Source: an uncultured Traorella sp. (GTDB lineage Bacteria; Bacillota_I; Bacilli_A; Erysipelotrichales; Erysipelotrichaceae). From it: a stretch of DNA of 64,000 nt. The notes under the pieces were generated by a model. That model was not told the origin of the DNA, ran no database searches, and worked only from the letters and a program-made list of their open reading frames with translations. The stretch covers positions 1 through 64,000 of the forward strand of contig CALUVS010000001.1 in assembly GCA_944324265.1 (NCBI GenBank), read 5' to 3'. Positions 53,020 to 62,058 of this stretch are shown here, in pieces; position 1 is the first letter of the stretch, and each line of letters starts with the position of its first letter. The translations under genes and the position numbers were made by a program.

Positions 53020-53670
53020 TTATCCTATGAAGGCTCCTCTTTTCTTTAATAGGATTCTGCCGATAAAAAGGGTCAAAATTCCTGCGATAATTGCTTCAGG
53101 CACTCCATTGATGCCGATAATTGATAAAATAAAGCCATAGACGGCAGAGACTGTTTTGTTATTTGCCAAAGCATATTCTTCCTTAAAGAAAATAAAAGTT
53201 AAATTCATGACCAAAAGTGTATTGGTCAGTGATCCGCAGATACCGGAAAGAATTAATCCTATTTGGGAGATTTCTTCCTTTTTCGATAGTTTCTGACAGA
53301 ATTGATATACATAATATGGAACTACACCGACTAAGATTCGCGGCACAAAACAAATGATCAGACTGCTGAAATTGCCGCTGGTTTCCCCCAGACTGAAAAA
53401 AGGTGTAAACATAAAGGAGGTAGGAGTAGGATTCATTGTGTTATTGATAAAACTGGTAAGACCAAATAAAAATCCTAATGCTGCTCCCTTTTTAGGCCCC
53501 AAAAGCAATGAAGCAATGATGACAGGAATATGGACGATTGTAGCTCGGGTAAATCCCAAAGGAATATAGCCGATAAATGGTGTAAAAGCCAAAATACAGA
53601 TAATTGCAGCTAATAATGCCATCAAAGCCATACTTCTGACATTTGTTTTATTTTTCATGGATCTGCTCAT
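53020..53670 (-). CDS. ECF transporter S component (possibly pantothenate)
   Basis: This 216-residue membrane protein has five to six hydrophobic segments and the S-component pattern SMALMALLAAIICILAF near the N-terminus, the helix-1 Ala motif that contacts EcfT. It continues VHIPVIIASLLLGPKKGAALGFLFGLTS. That region resembles pantothenate-type S components, but no riboswitch or vitamin gene confirms the substrate. AGGGAGGAATT precedes the ATG. It follows the metallophosphoesterase gene by 14 nt, so they are cotranscribed. Confidence 0.8.
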   Translation of the reverse strand: MSRSMKNKTNVRSMALMALLAAIICILAFTPFIGYIPLGFTRATIVHIPVIIASLLLGPKKGAALGFLFGLTSFINNTMNPTPTSFMFTPFFSLGETSGNFSSLIICFVPRILVGVVPYYVYQFCQKLSKKEEISQIGLILSGICGSLTNTLLVMNLTFIFFKEEYALANNKTVSAVYGFILSIIGINGVPEAIIAGILTLFIGRILLKKRGAFIG

Positions 53671-53684
53671 AATTCCTCCCTATT

Positions 53685-54764
53685 CTATTCCTCTAACAGC
53701 TTATAAGCGAAATGATATCTTCCGACTTTGCCGTTTTTCTTGAATAATCCTTTTTCACAGAAAGATAATATATCAGATTGATTTACTTGTAAATCATAAG
53801 TTGTAAAATCATTGCAATAGTTTTTTCCTTTATATTGATAAATATCCTCATTCTTAAAAATCATTGTTTGTTTGAGATAAGGAATATAACATTCAGTTTC
53901 TGATTCATTCTGTGTTAAAAGTGTGACTTCAGTGTTTGGAAAGGCTAAAGTAAATGCATCTGGATTGACAGATTGATCTTCAAGGGCAATGACCTTCGGA
54001 AGACGATCATAAGCATCAAAATAGATATGATCCTTTTCGAAAATCAAAAGATTGATCTGCTGCCAGCTTTTCATGCTGTTTCCGCCATCAATATTATAGA
54101 TATTGCTTTTTTCGTTATAATAAATATTAGCATCAATATATTTTCTGCCATAATTCGAAGCAGGCCAATGCCCTACTACAACGGGCTTTTCAAATACATA
54201 TTCACATTCCCCAAATGCTTTTGTACATAAACAATATTCTTCATCTTGTTCTTCCAATGGAATAGGCTTTATGCCGGCATGAACAAAAGTTGCCTTTTCA
54301 CAATCAAGAATGACAGGCAGCTGTTCCAGAAATTCAATTTCTTGTGCATAATTTTCTTTGATTTTTTCTCTTAATTGATGCACCTCATGAATTGTTTCAT
54401 AAGACATATTCATTTCTATAGCCATTTCACATAAAATTGTATTCTGTACATAATGAATGTAATTCAGGACATCTTCATCACTTGTATCTCTATGTAAGCA
54501 TTCAGAAATAATCGTATCATTGTTTCCCTTCAGCAGATAGAAATTTGGATTATTTTCTGAACATTTCATGATTTCTCTTAATAATGCCAAAGACTGTTTT
54601 CCTTTCTCCAGGATATCTCCGACAATGATCAAAACATCATTTTCATCGAATTTTATTTTTTTATAAATTTCTTGGAATGATTTTAAATCTCCATGGATAT
54701 CACTCATGGCAATCACTCGGTTTTTATCGGTAAAATCTGCAGTTATAATTTGTTTCTTATTCAT
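53685..54764 (-). CDS. Calcineurin-like metallophosphoesterase
   Basis: The 359-residue protein has all metallophosphoesterase motifs: MSDIHGD (residues 20-26), VGDILEKG, KGNNDT, a later VHAGI and VVVGHWPASN, the order found in PPP-type serine/threonine phosphatases such as PrpA. About 120 C-terminal residues form an additional beta-rich domain of unknown type. The substrate could be a phosphoprotein or a dinucleotide. GAGGAATT precedes the ATG. Confidence 0.85.
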   Translation of the reverse strand: MNKKQIITADFTDKNRVIAMSDIHGDLKSFQEIYKKIKFDENDVLIIVGDILEKGKQSLALLREIMKCSENNPNFYLLKGNNDTIISECLHRDTSDEDVLNYIHYVQNTILCEMAIEMNMSYETIHEVHQLREKIKENYAQEIEFLEQLPVILDCEKATFVHAGIKPIPLEEQDEEYCLCTKAFGECEYVFEKPVVVGHWPASNYGRKYIDANIYYNEKSNIYNIDGGNSMKSWQQINLLIFEKDHIYFDAYDRLPKVIALEDQSVNPDAFTLAFPNTEVTLLTQNESETECYIPYLKQTMIFKNEDIYQYKGKNYCNDFTTYDLQVNQSDILSFCEKGLFKKNGKVGRYHFAYKLLEE

Positions 54765-54785
54765 AAATAATTCCTCAGCTCATTT

Positions 54786-54794
54786 ATTATAACA
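54786..54794 (-). promoter_or_regulatory. Extended -10 promoter for the phosphoesterase operon
   Basis: On the minus strand TGT-TATAAT lies 21 nt before the ATG at 54764. Confidence 0.65.
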
Positions 54795-54795
54795 C

Positions 54796-54836
54796 AGAAA
54801 AAAAGCCATATTCATCAAAATGATTTCATGGCTTTT
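54796..54836 (-). terminator. Intrinsic terminator of spo0A
   Basis: On the minus strand AAAAGCCAT pairs with ATGGCTTTT across an 18-nt loop with further pairing, followed by a T tract. Confidence 0.88.
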
Positions 54837-54855
54837 ATAATGATAAGTATATAAT

Positions 54856-55674
54856 TTAGCGATATGTACGTGCAGATTCATGATTTTTCATACGATTTTC
54901 CAAACGCATCTTATCAGAGATCATCGCAATAAATTCTGAATTGGTAGGCTTGGCTTTGCTGGCAGAGATAGTATAGCCGAAGATATCATCAATGGCATCA
55001 ATGTTTCCCCGATTCCAAGCGACTTCAATGGCATGACGGATGGCTCTTTCAACTCTTGAACTAGTTGTGGCATAGCGCCGGGCAATTTCAGGATATAATA
55101 CTTTAGTAATCTGACCCAAGAAATCAACATTCTCATAGGTTTCCAAGATTGCGGTTCTTAAATAGAGATATCCTTTGATATGTGCCGGTATCCCGATTTC
55201 ATGTAATAGATCAGTTATTTCTCTTTCTAATTCCAGCTTTAATATTTTATCTCTCTCGCTGATATCTAAATTAATGACAATTCCCTCATGATCATCCTCA
55301 TGTCCGCTCAAGGAGATCATTTTATTGATGATCTGTTTTACTTCAAAGGGCTTCATCAATAAATAAGAGATAGCATATTGCTGCAGATCTTTGATCATCG
55401 TATCGTTGATGATTGGTGTCGTACATAGGACATAACGAACGCTGATCCGGCATTCTTTTAATTCTTTTAATACTTGAAATCCATCTTTGATGGGCATGAT
55501 CAGATCAAGAATCAGAAAATCAACACTGCGGTTGCTGAGCTCTCTTAAGCACTGCTCCCCATTGCAGGCACTTCCGACAACTTCAAAATGTTCAGATTTT
55601 CTCAGTTCATCCTTGATTTTATTGCAGCCGTCACTATTATCATCTACTACGTAGACACTCATTTTTTTATTCAT
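54856..55674 (-). CDS. spo0A: Sporulation master regulator Spo0A
   Basis: The 272-residue response regulator has a receiver domain with the acidic pair Asp11-Asp12, phospho-acceptor Asp57 in LDLIMP and Lys108 in MKPF. The C-terminal Spo0A DNA-binding domain is recognisable from [30 protein letters not shown] and [13 protein letters not shown]. Phosphorylated Spo0A starts sporulation. AGGAGG precedes ATG 55674. It lies downstream of spoIVB as in all endospore formers. Confidence 0.97.
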   Translation of the reverse strand: MNKKMSVYVVDDNSDGCNKIKDELRKSEHFEVVGSACNGEQCLRELSNRSVDFLILDLIMPIKDGFQVLKELKECRISVRYVLCTTPIINDTMIKDLQQYAISYLLMKPFEVKQIINKMISLSGHEDDHEGIVINLDISERDKILKLELEREITDLLHEIGIPAHIKGYLYLRTAILETYENVDFLGQITKVLYPEIARRYATTSSRVERAIRHAIEVAWNRGNIDAIDDIFGYTISASKAKPTNSEFIAMISDKMRLENRMKNHESARTYR

Positions 55675-55710
55675 TTGTATTTCCTCCTATCTTCATTATA
55701 AGCTATAAAT

Positions 55711-55718
55711 GTGTCGAG
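55711..55718. promoter_or_regulatory. Possible Spo0A box upstream of spo0A
   Basis: GTGTCGAG matches the Spo0A box TTGTCGAA at 6 of 8 positions, including the TGTCGA core. On the minus strand it lies just upstream of a TATAAT -10-like box for spo0A, so autoregulation is possible. Confidence 0.35.
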
Positions 55719-55794
55719 TAATGCCAAATGCTGTCTAATTTGCGATGTTAGTGCATAGTTTTGAACAATATGTGCGAAAAGTTGCTATGAATGA

Positions 55795-55831
55795 AGAAAA
55801 AAAGCGCCTTATTGTCGATAAAGGTCGCTTT
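55795..55831 (-). terminator. Intrinsic terminator of spoIVB
   Basis: On the minus strand AAAGCG/CGCTTT, with inner CCTT/AAGG pairing and a T tract. The 5' arm lies inside the last codons of spoIVB. Confidence 0.85.
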
Positions 55832-56798
55832 TGCTTTCTTCCAGCATCCATTCAATATAAATGCCGTATCCTTTTGCAGGATCATTTCCTGAAACATGGG
55901 TGACTGCACCGATGAGCTTATCATTCTGAACAATAGGTGAACCGCTCATTCCCTGTACGATTCCATTGGTCAAGGATAAACAATGAGGATCAATAATACG
56001 AAATTCAAATCCTTTGATATCTTTGGCAGACTGAGGATTGATATGAGTGATTTCAATCAAAACTTCATGAATTTCATCATTTTCAAGTACAGTATACATG
56101 ATGGCTTCCTTTATTTCAATTTCATGAGCTTCTGCCGTTTCGATAGTCGGCATTCCGGCAATTTGATCTGTTTTGCCGTAGATGCCGAAAGCATTGTTTT
56201 TTGTAATTGAACCAATCTGTGCTGAGAAATTGATGCGTGCTTGTTTTTCACCTATCTGATGTACACTGGCTTTTCGTATGCCGATGACCTGGCTTTTGAA
56301 TAAAGTGCCGCTGCCGACAGGTGCTAACTGCTGAGTTTCACTGTTTAAGACTTCATGTCCCAAAGAAGCAAAACTTTGCATCTGCGGATGAATGAATGTC
56401 AATGTACCGATTCCCAATATTTCATCTTTCACAAACAATCCGCTTCTGATCTGACCGTTTTGCTGACGAACTTCTAATTTTCTTTCTAATATTTCTTCAT
56501 TCCGATTGATCTTTAAGATAACTGTTTCATTGATATGATCCAAAAGAATGGAAGAAAAATCAGAAATTGTCGCAATCGGAATGTCATTGACTGCTTGAAT
56601 CAAATCGCCGGAGACAATATCTGAGGTGAAGGGATCATATTTCACACCATCCAGATTCACCTCATAAGTTCCTGTGACAAGTACGCCGTCAAATTGGATT
56701 TGAATACCGATGCTGTCTCCGCCCAATATGACTGTATCCGCCAAAACTGGCATAAGAAACAGCTGTAAAATAATCCAGAAAGAGATAAATCTTTTCAT
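55809..56798 (-). CDS. spoIVB: SpoIVB serine peptidase (S55)
   Basis: This 329-residue protein has an N-terminal signal anchor (FISFWIILQLFLMPVLA), a PDZ domain (SGDLIQAVNDIPIATISDF) and the S55 peptidase domain with SLGHEV (catalytic His region) and GMSGSPIVQ (catalytic Ser near residue 287). It is secreted from the forespore and triggers sigma-K activation by cleaving SpoIVFA. Start ATG 56798 follows GGGAGG and seven T. The start region is part of a combined terminator and sigma-G promoter element. Confidence 0.94.
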   Translation of the reverse strand: MKRFISFWIILQLFLMPVLADTVILGGDSIGIQIQFDGVLVTGTYEVNLDGVKYDPFTSDIVSGDLIQAVNDIPIATISDFSSILLDHINETVILKINRNEEILERKLEVRQQNGQIRSGLFVKDEILGIGTLTFIHPQMQSFASLGHEVLNSETQQLAPVGSGTLFKSQVIGIRKASVHQIGEKQARINFSAQIGSITKNNAFGIYGKTDQIAGMPTIETAEAHEIEIKEAIMYTVLENDEIHEVLIEITHINPQSAKDIKGFEFRIIDPHCLSLTNGIVQGMSGSPIVQNDKLIGAVTHVSGNDPAKGYGIYIEWMLEESKSDLYRQ

Positions 56799-56801
56799 AA
56801 A

Positions 56802-56831
56802 AAAACCTCCCACTGATAGTATGGAGGCTTT
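56802..56831 (-). terminator. recN terminator that contains the spoIVB ribosome binding site
   Basis: On the minus strand AAAGCCTCC pairs with GGAGGTTTT (one G-U), a 9-bp stem with a 12-nt loop and a T run ending at the spoIVB ATG. The 3' arm is the Shine-Dalgarno sequence GGGAGG. Read-through transcripts from recN would both tend to terminate and have the spoIVB start blocked. Confidence 0.75.
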
Positions 56832-56846
56832 TGCTGGTTTTATCTA
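56817..56846 (-). promoter_or_regulatory. Sigma-G-type promoter for spoIVB
   Basis: On the minus strand TAGATA (56841-56846), 17 nt and CATACTA (56817-56823). CATACTA is the exact sigma-G -10 consensus; the -35 matches TGMATA at 4 of 6. The -10 box lies in the loop of the recN terminator hairpin. Transcription would begin near 56810, at the start of the GGGAGG arm. Confidence 0.6.
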
Positions 56847-58502
56847 TCTATCCTGCTGGGCAATTTCATAAAGCTCTTTGGCAGAAGATAAAGCCGATTC
56901 ACTGCAGGAATTCGTGCTCATCAAAGCCATGGCCTGAATGCGCTGGGATTCATTGAGCGGATAGATCAGAGTTTCGGTAGAAGTATCATCTTGTTTCTTC
57001 TCAACCATGTAGTGTTTCATGGCACAGGCAGCCACCGGACTTAAATGTGTGATGGCAAATACTTGCTGCTTCTGTCCGATACAGCGCATCTTTTTGCCGA
57101 TAGCCAAAGCGACTTTTCCGGAAACACCTGTATCAATTTCATCAAAGATGACCGTTTCAATGTGAGTCAAGGCTGTAAATACGGTCTTTAAGCCCAGCAT
57201 CAATCGGGAGAGTTCCCCGCCGCTGGCCACACTGGACAAAGGACGTATAGGTTCGCCTGGATTCATAGAAATATAAAATTCTGCATGATCCAATCCTTTA
57301 CCTGAAGGCTTATCCTCTTTGATAAGCACTTCAAAGCGAGCATGCGGCAAATAAAGATCGGCACATTCTTTTTGAATCTGTGTCTGCAATTCTTTTGCTT
57401 TCTTTTGACGCACTTCTCTTAACTGCAAAGCTTGTTTTTCAAAAACTTGATATTTTTTCTGTACCTGCTTTTCCATGCGTTCTAATACTTCCTGACGATT
57501 TTCAATGGCATCAATACGCTTCTGCAATTCTTCTTTCTTTTCCAGTATCAAATCAATGGAATTGCCGTATTTTCTTTTTAATTTACTTAATTGAAAAAGA
57601 TATTCCTGTAATTCATTATAACGCTGCTCATCATATTCCAAATTGTTTTGAATGTGCTGAAGATCACTGCATTTTTCTTCTAATGTATAGTAACAATCCA
57701 TTATTTCAGAATGAATCGCAGCAATATTTTCAAATTCTAAGCAATTCGCTAATTCTTTTTGTGCAGTATACAGCAATTCCAATACCGCATCATTGCCATT
57801 TAAACAAGTAATGCTTGCCTGCATGGCACGATTGAGTTTTTCAAATGCATTCATTTTTTTTACTTCAGCTAAAGCATTTTCTTCTTCTTCTTTGGATAAA
57901 TGAGCATTTTCAATTTCATCTACCTGAAAATGCAGATATTCCAGATCATCTTCATTCAGCTCCCCTTCTTTGATTTGTTCATATTCTTTTAAGGCAGCAG
58001 CATATTCTTGATAGCTTTCATTGACCTTTGAGAGCAGATCCGGCTCATGAATAAATTGATCCAAAAGCGTAATATGATAACGGCTGTTTAATAGATATTG
58101 AGTATCATGCTGAGAATGAATGTCGATTACTTCATTCATCATTTCTCTTAAAACAGATACAGAAACAGAACGCTGATTGATACGGGCAACACTTTTCCCA
58201 TCACTGGTCAATGTGCGGGTAATTGTCACAGTATCATCCTCACAATCAATGCCCATTTCTTCACATCGTGCAAAAAAAGGATGGTGCTTATCTAATTCAA
58301 ATATTCCTTCAATGACAGCTTTATCTTTTCCTTGTTTGATCAGCGAAGGTTTGGCACGTTCGCCGCATAAAAGTGAAATAGCATCGATCAATAAGCTTTT
58401 CCCTGCTCCTGTTTCACCCGTAAAGACTGAAAAGCAGGAATCAAAATCCAGATGCAATTCTTCTATTAACACAAAATCTTTGACATAGATTTCTCTAAAC
58501 AT
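56844..58502 (-). CDS. recN: DNA repair ATPase RecN
   Basis: The 552-residue SMC-like protein has Walker A GETGAGKSLLID near residues 32-43, two long coiled-coil arms around a hinge, and the ABC signature SSVASGGELSRLMLG plus Walker B TVIFDEIDTG. It acts early at double-strand breaks. ATG 58502 is preferred (GAGGAGG at 6 nt) to ATG 58508, which abuts that site. Relatives have ahrC directly upstream; here a divergent HAD gene is found. Confidence 0.95.
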   Translation of the reverse strand: MFREIYVKDFVLIEELHLDFDSCFSVFTGETGAGKSLLIDAISLLCGERAKPSLIKQGKDKAVIEGIFELDKHHPFFARCEEMGIDCEDDTVTITRTLTSDGKSVARINQRSVSVSVLREMMNEVIDIHSQHDTQYLLNSRYHITLLDQFIHEPDLLSKVNESYQEYAAALKEYEQIKEGELNEDDLEYLHFQVDEIENAHLSKEEEENALAEVKKMNAFEKLNRAMQASITCLNGNDAVLELLYTAQKELANCLEFENIAAIHSEIMDCYYTLEEKCSDLQHIQNNLEYDEQRYNELQEYLFQLSKLKRKYGNSIDLILEKKEELQKRIDAIENRQEVLERMEKQVQKKYQVFEKQALQLREVRQKKAKELQTQIQKECADLYLPHARFEVLIKEDKPSGKGLDHAEFYISMNPGEPIRPLSSVASGGELSRLMLGLKTVFTALTHIETVIFDEIDTGVSGKVALAIGKKMRCIGQKQQVFAITHLSPVAACAMKHYMVEKKQDDTSTETLIYPLNESQRIQAMALMSTNSCSESALSSAKELYEIAQQDR

Positions 58503-58671
58503 ATGCATCCTCCTCGTATCTTCTATATTTTATCATTTTTTTGGACGATTCACATTGTTAAATCATCAATTCACAAAAAAAGTATTAAAAAAACTGATTT
58601 GAATGATTGCATTTATTGCTTGTTCTGTTAAGAAAATAAATAATCTGAAGTGATGTTTAAGTTTAATTTTC

Positions 58672-58700
58672 TTGAATGCTATCATTGAAAAAGATACAAT
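58672..58700 (+). promoter_or_regulatory. Promoter for the HAD phosphatase gene
   Basis: TTGAAT (58672-58677), 17 nt and TACAAT (58695-58700). The remaining part of the 220-nt gap to recN is AT-rich and shows no other feature beyond the recN ribosome binding site. Confidence 0.7.
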
Positions 58701-58723
58701 AGAAATGAAAGAGGAAAAGTAAA

Positions 58724-59380
58724 ATGAAAGCAATCATATTTGATTTTGACGGATTATTAGTAGATACTGAGATCATTTCTTTCAAAGTATACCAGAAATT
58801 ATTGGCTGATTATGGTTTTAGTTTCAGCAAAGAAGAATATGCGAAGCATTACAGCGGAAAGACAGAAGCTGCAAATGTTGCCCGTTTGATTGATACATAT
58901 CATTTGCCTTGGACACAGCAGGAGGGCTTTAATCAAGTAGTTGAGATTGAAAAAAGGTTCATAGCTGAAGGGGTTGAGCTGAAGCAAGGGGCGAACCAAT
59001 TATTGACTTATTTGAAAAACAAAGGGCTGAAAGCAGCTTTAGCCACTTCCAGCACCAAAGATAGAGCGATGGATATTTTACAGAAGCATGAGATTCATCA
59101 ATTCTTTGATGCTTTTGTTTTCAGTGAAGATGTTCAAAGAAGCAAGCCGGATCCAGAAGTATTTTTGAAGGCTTGTGAGAAATTAGACATAGCCCATGAT
59201 GAAGCAATCGTTCTGGAAGATAGTGAAAATGGGATCTTAGCTGCGTGGCAGGCACAAATACCTGTGATATGTATTCCGGATATGAAAAAGCCGGCACAAT
59301 CTTTTTTGGATAAAACGCTGGCAGCAGCGAATACATTGGAAGATGTCATTGATTATTTAGAGAATATGTGGATTGAGTAA
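58724..59380 (+). CDS. HAD family phosphatase, beta-phosphoglucomutase-like
   Basis: This 218-residue haloacid-dehalogenase-fold enzyme has motif I DFDGLLVDTE (nucleophile Asp), motif II ATSSTK, and motifs III/IV KPDPEVFLKA and VLEDSENGILAA. A cap of the C1 type sits between motifs I and II. It is the only plus-strand gene in the 47.7-64 kb block and interrupts the conserved tlyA-recN neighbourhood. Substrate may be a sugar phosphate. GAGGAAAAG precedes the ATG. Confidence 0.9.
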   Translation: MKAIIFDFDGLLVDTEIISFKVYQKLLADYGFSFSKEEYAKHYSGKTEAANVARLIDTYHLPWTQQEGFNQVVEIEKRFIAEGVELKQGANQLLTYLKNKGLKAALATSSTKDRAMDILQKHEIHQFFDAFVFSEDVQRSKPDPEVFLKACEKLDIAHDEAIVLEDSENGILAAWQAQIPVICIPDMKKPAQSFLDKTLAAANTLEDVIDYLENMWIE

Positions 59381-59382
59381 GG

Positions 59383-59424
59383 AAAAAGATGCAGACGATC
59401 ATGAATCTGCATCTTTTATTTTTG
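59383..59424. terminator. Bidirectional terminator between the HAD gene and tlyA
   Basis: A perfect 12-bp stem AAAAGATGCAGA/TCTGCATCTTTT with a 10-nt loop and A/T runs serves the convergent genes. Confidence 0.92.
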
Positions 59425-60195
59425 TTTGCTTTTTTTAACAATTTGTGTTGTATTGAACACTTTGAGATTTTCATTTCGATTAAAATGAATGAGATATTCC
59501 TGATTGCCATCTCTTCCCGCTAATTCACTGGCACTTAAGTGCAGGATACCGCAATGCAGAGCTTTGACAAAATCAATGATCTCGTTTAAAACACGAATGT
59601 GTACTTTTTCATCTTTGACAATGCCGTTCTTGCCGATATCCTTTTTCCCTGCTTCAAACTGCGGTTTGATCAGTACAACATATTCACAATTCTGTGATGT
59701 AATATCCAACAGATGAGGCAGGATGGATTTGATGGAAACAAAGGAAACATCCATGCATAAAAAATCAATCGCTTCTTCAAAGTCTTCTTTTTTAAGATTT
59801 AAGGCATTGGTGTTTTCCCAATTGATGACTTTGGGATGATTTCTTAACGATGGAATGAGCTGATCATGCCCGACATCGACGGCATAGATTTTTTTGGCTC
59901 CTTCCTGTAGGCAGACATCGCTGAAGCCGCCGCTGGAAGCACCTACATCCAATACTACTTTGTCCTGCAGGTCAATGTGAAATTGATGCAGAGCATGATA
60001 AAGCTTAAATCCGGCTCTGGAAGCAAAAGTAAGTTCTGCTTGTTTGAGCTCTATGACATCTGTTTCACTGACCTCATAAGAGGGCTTAGTAATGATTTTT
60101 TGGTTCACGCTGACTCTTCCCTCTTTGATGGCATCTTGTGCCTGAGAGCGGCTTTCTGTCAGCTTGTGCGCGGTTAAATATACATCAATGCGCAT
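59416..60195 (-). CDS. tlyA: rRNA 2'-O-methyltransferase TlyA family
   Basis: The 259-residue protein has an N-terminal S4 domain (MRIDVYLTAHKLTESRSQAQDAI) and a FtsJ-like methyltransferase domain with LDVGASSGGFSDVCL and a K-D-K-E tetrad pattern. TlyA methylates 16S and/or 23S rRNA cytidines; it was once called hemolysin. Its start overlaps the dxs end by 11 nt, as in Bacillus yqxC. Confidence 0.93.
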   Translation of the reverse strand: MRIDVYLTAHKLTESRSQAQDAIKEGRVSVNQKIITKPSYEVSETDVIELKQAELTFASRAGFKLYHALHQFHIDLQDKVVLDVGASSGGFSDVCLQEGAKKIYAVDVGHDQLIPSLRNHPKVINWENTNALNLKKEDFEEAIDFLCMDVSFVSIKSILPHLLDITSQNCEYVVLIKPQFEAGKKDIGKNGIVKDEKVHIRVLNEIIDFVKALHCGILHLSASELAGRDGNQEYLIHFNRNENLKVFNTTQIVKKSKQK

Positions 60196-62050
60196 GATAG
60201 AATTCCTCTATTTGATCAAATAAGCTATTAAGATCCAATCCTTCAAGCTTGCGAAGAGCTGAAACAGATCCATGATGAACATAATGATCGCCGATACCGA
60301 TACGATGAAGCTTCAGATCAATGTCTGCATCATTGCAATATTCAAGAATTGCACTGCTTAAACCGCCGGCCAGCATATCTGTTTCATGAACATATACCGG
60401 CAGCTTCTGCTGGGCAATTTTTTGAATGCAGGCAGTATCTAACGGCTTAAAGAAACGTGCATTCACAACAATCATATCAAATTCATTGGCTTTAGCTTTC
60501 TGTTTGATAGCTTCTACCTCATTGCCATAAGCAATAATGATGCATTTTGGCTGTGAACCGATTGTTTTATAAGTCCAGCTGCCGACTGCAATCTTTTCAG
60601 GCTGATGATCACTGATGGTCACATTGCCGCGCGGATAACGAAGAGCAAAAGGCTGATTCAATGAAAATGCCAGATGCATCAGATCAACAGCCTCTTCATA
60701 AGTAGAAGGCTGTGCCAAAATCACATTCGGCAATGCGCGTAAAAGCTGGATGTCAAAAACCCCGTGATGAGTCGGACCATCTTCGCCGACCAAACCGGCT
60801 CGATCAATCGCAATGACTACCGGCAGATTCATACGGGCAATATCATGATTGATCGGATCATAGGCGCGCTGCAGAAAACTGGAATAGATAGAAAGAAACG
60901 GACGTTTGCCTTCACTGGCTAATCCAGCTGCCAGTACAGCTGCATGATCTTCTGCAATTCCGCAGTCAATAAATCGATTTGGGAATGCTGCCGCAATTTT
61001 TTCAAGCTTGCTTCCGGATGTCATGGCTGGTGTAATCGTCACTACATCTTTGTTTGTCTTGGCAATATCATATAAGATCTGGGCAATTGCTTCACTCCAA
61101 GATAATGTATTTTCATCTAACTGCGATAAGGTTTCACCTGTACGAATATTGAAAGGCCCAATGCCGTGCCATTTCCCGCTCTTGTCATTTTCTGCAAAGC
61201 TATAGCCTTTGCCTTTGATTGTACACACATGCACAACAATCGGACCATGATGATTTTTAGCAATTTCCAAGGTCTGAATCAATGCTTTCAGATCATGTCC
61301 ATTGACCGGACCGATATAATCCAAGCCGAAATCACCGAAGAAAGAAGATTCAACGACACTTTTTTTCAAAGAATCTTTGACATCTTTCAATTTATGCAGC
61401 ATGTTCTTTCCTGCATCATTATTATTCAATAAATCTGAAAGACCGCTTTTCAAAGAGTTATACGGCTTAGAAGTTCTTAATTTCGTAAATGTTTCGCTTA
61501 AAGCTCCGACATTTTTAGAAATCGACATATCATTGTCGTTTAATATAATGACCATATTGGGCTGTTTCATTCCAATTGTATTCAAGGCTTCCAAAGAAAT
61601 ACCGCTGACAATGGAGGCATCACCGACAATCGGAACAACCTGATAATGCTCATGGTTCAGATCACGGGCAATGCAGAAGCCCAAGGCCGCAGATAAAGCT
61701 GTAGATGAATGTCCGGCTTCCCAAACATCATGTTCACTCTCACATTTTTTCTGAAATCCGGAAATACCGTTTAACTGACGCAATGAATAGAATTTATCTG
61801 CTCTGCCGGTCAGAATTTTATGAACATAGCTTTGGTGACCGACATCAAATAAAATACGATCTGTCGGTGAATCAAAAACTTTATGTACGGCAATCGTCAA
61901 TTCAACAATACCTAGGTTGCTTGAAAGATGCCCGCCGGTACGTGCAATGTTCTGTATTAAAAATGTACGGATTTCCTGAGCCAGCTCTTCCAGTTCTTGA
62001 ATGGAAGCTTCTTTGATATCTTCTGGACCATGAATTTCACTAATTTTCAT
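60185..62050 (-). CDS. dxs: 1-deoxy-D-xylulose-5-phosphate synthase
   Basis: This 621-residue thiamine-diphosphate enzyme condenses pyruvate and glyceraldehyde 3-phosphate, the first MEP-pathway step. Motifs include FDVGHQSYVHKILTGR, the TPP-binding VGDASIVSGISLEALN with LNDNDMSIS, and the transketolase part DCGIAEDHAAVLAAGLA and DRAGLVGEDGPTHHG. AGGTGATTGA precedes the ATG. It sits 8 nt after ispA. Confidence 0.96.
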   Translation of the reverse strand: MKISEIHGPEDIKEASIQELEELAQEIRTFLIQNIARTGGHLSSNLGIVELTIAVHKVFDSPTDRILFDVGHQSYVHKILTGRADKFYSLRQLNGISGFQKKCESEHDVWEAGHSSTALSAALGFCIARDLNHEHYQVVPIVGDASIVSGISLEALNTIGMKQPNMVIILNDNDMSISKNVGALSETFTKLRTSKPYNSLKSGLSDLLNNNDAGKNMLHKLKDVKDSLKKSVVESSFFGDFGLDYIGPVNGHDLKALIQTLEIAKNHHGPIVVHVCTIKGKGYSFAENDKSGKWHGIGPFNIRTGETLSQLDENTLSWSEAIAQILYDIAKTNKDVVTITPAMTSGSKLEKIAAAFPNRFIDCGIAEDHAAVLAAGLASEGKRPFLSIYSSFLQRAYDPINHDIARMNLPVVIAIDRAGLVGEDGPTHHGVFDIQLLRALPNVILAQPSTYEEAVDLMHLAFSLNQPFALRYPRGNVTISDHQPEKIAVGSWTYKTIGSQPKCIIIAYGNEVEAIKQKAKANEFDMIVVNARFFKPLDTACIQKIAQQKLPVYVHETDMLAGGLSSAILEYCNDADIDLKLHRIGIGDHYVHHGSVSALRKLEGLDLNSLFDQIEEFYHAH

Positions 62051-62058
62051 TCAATCAC

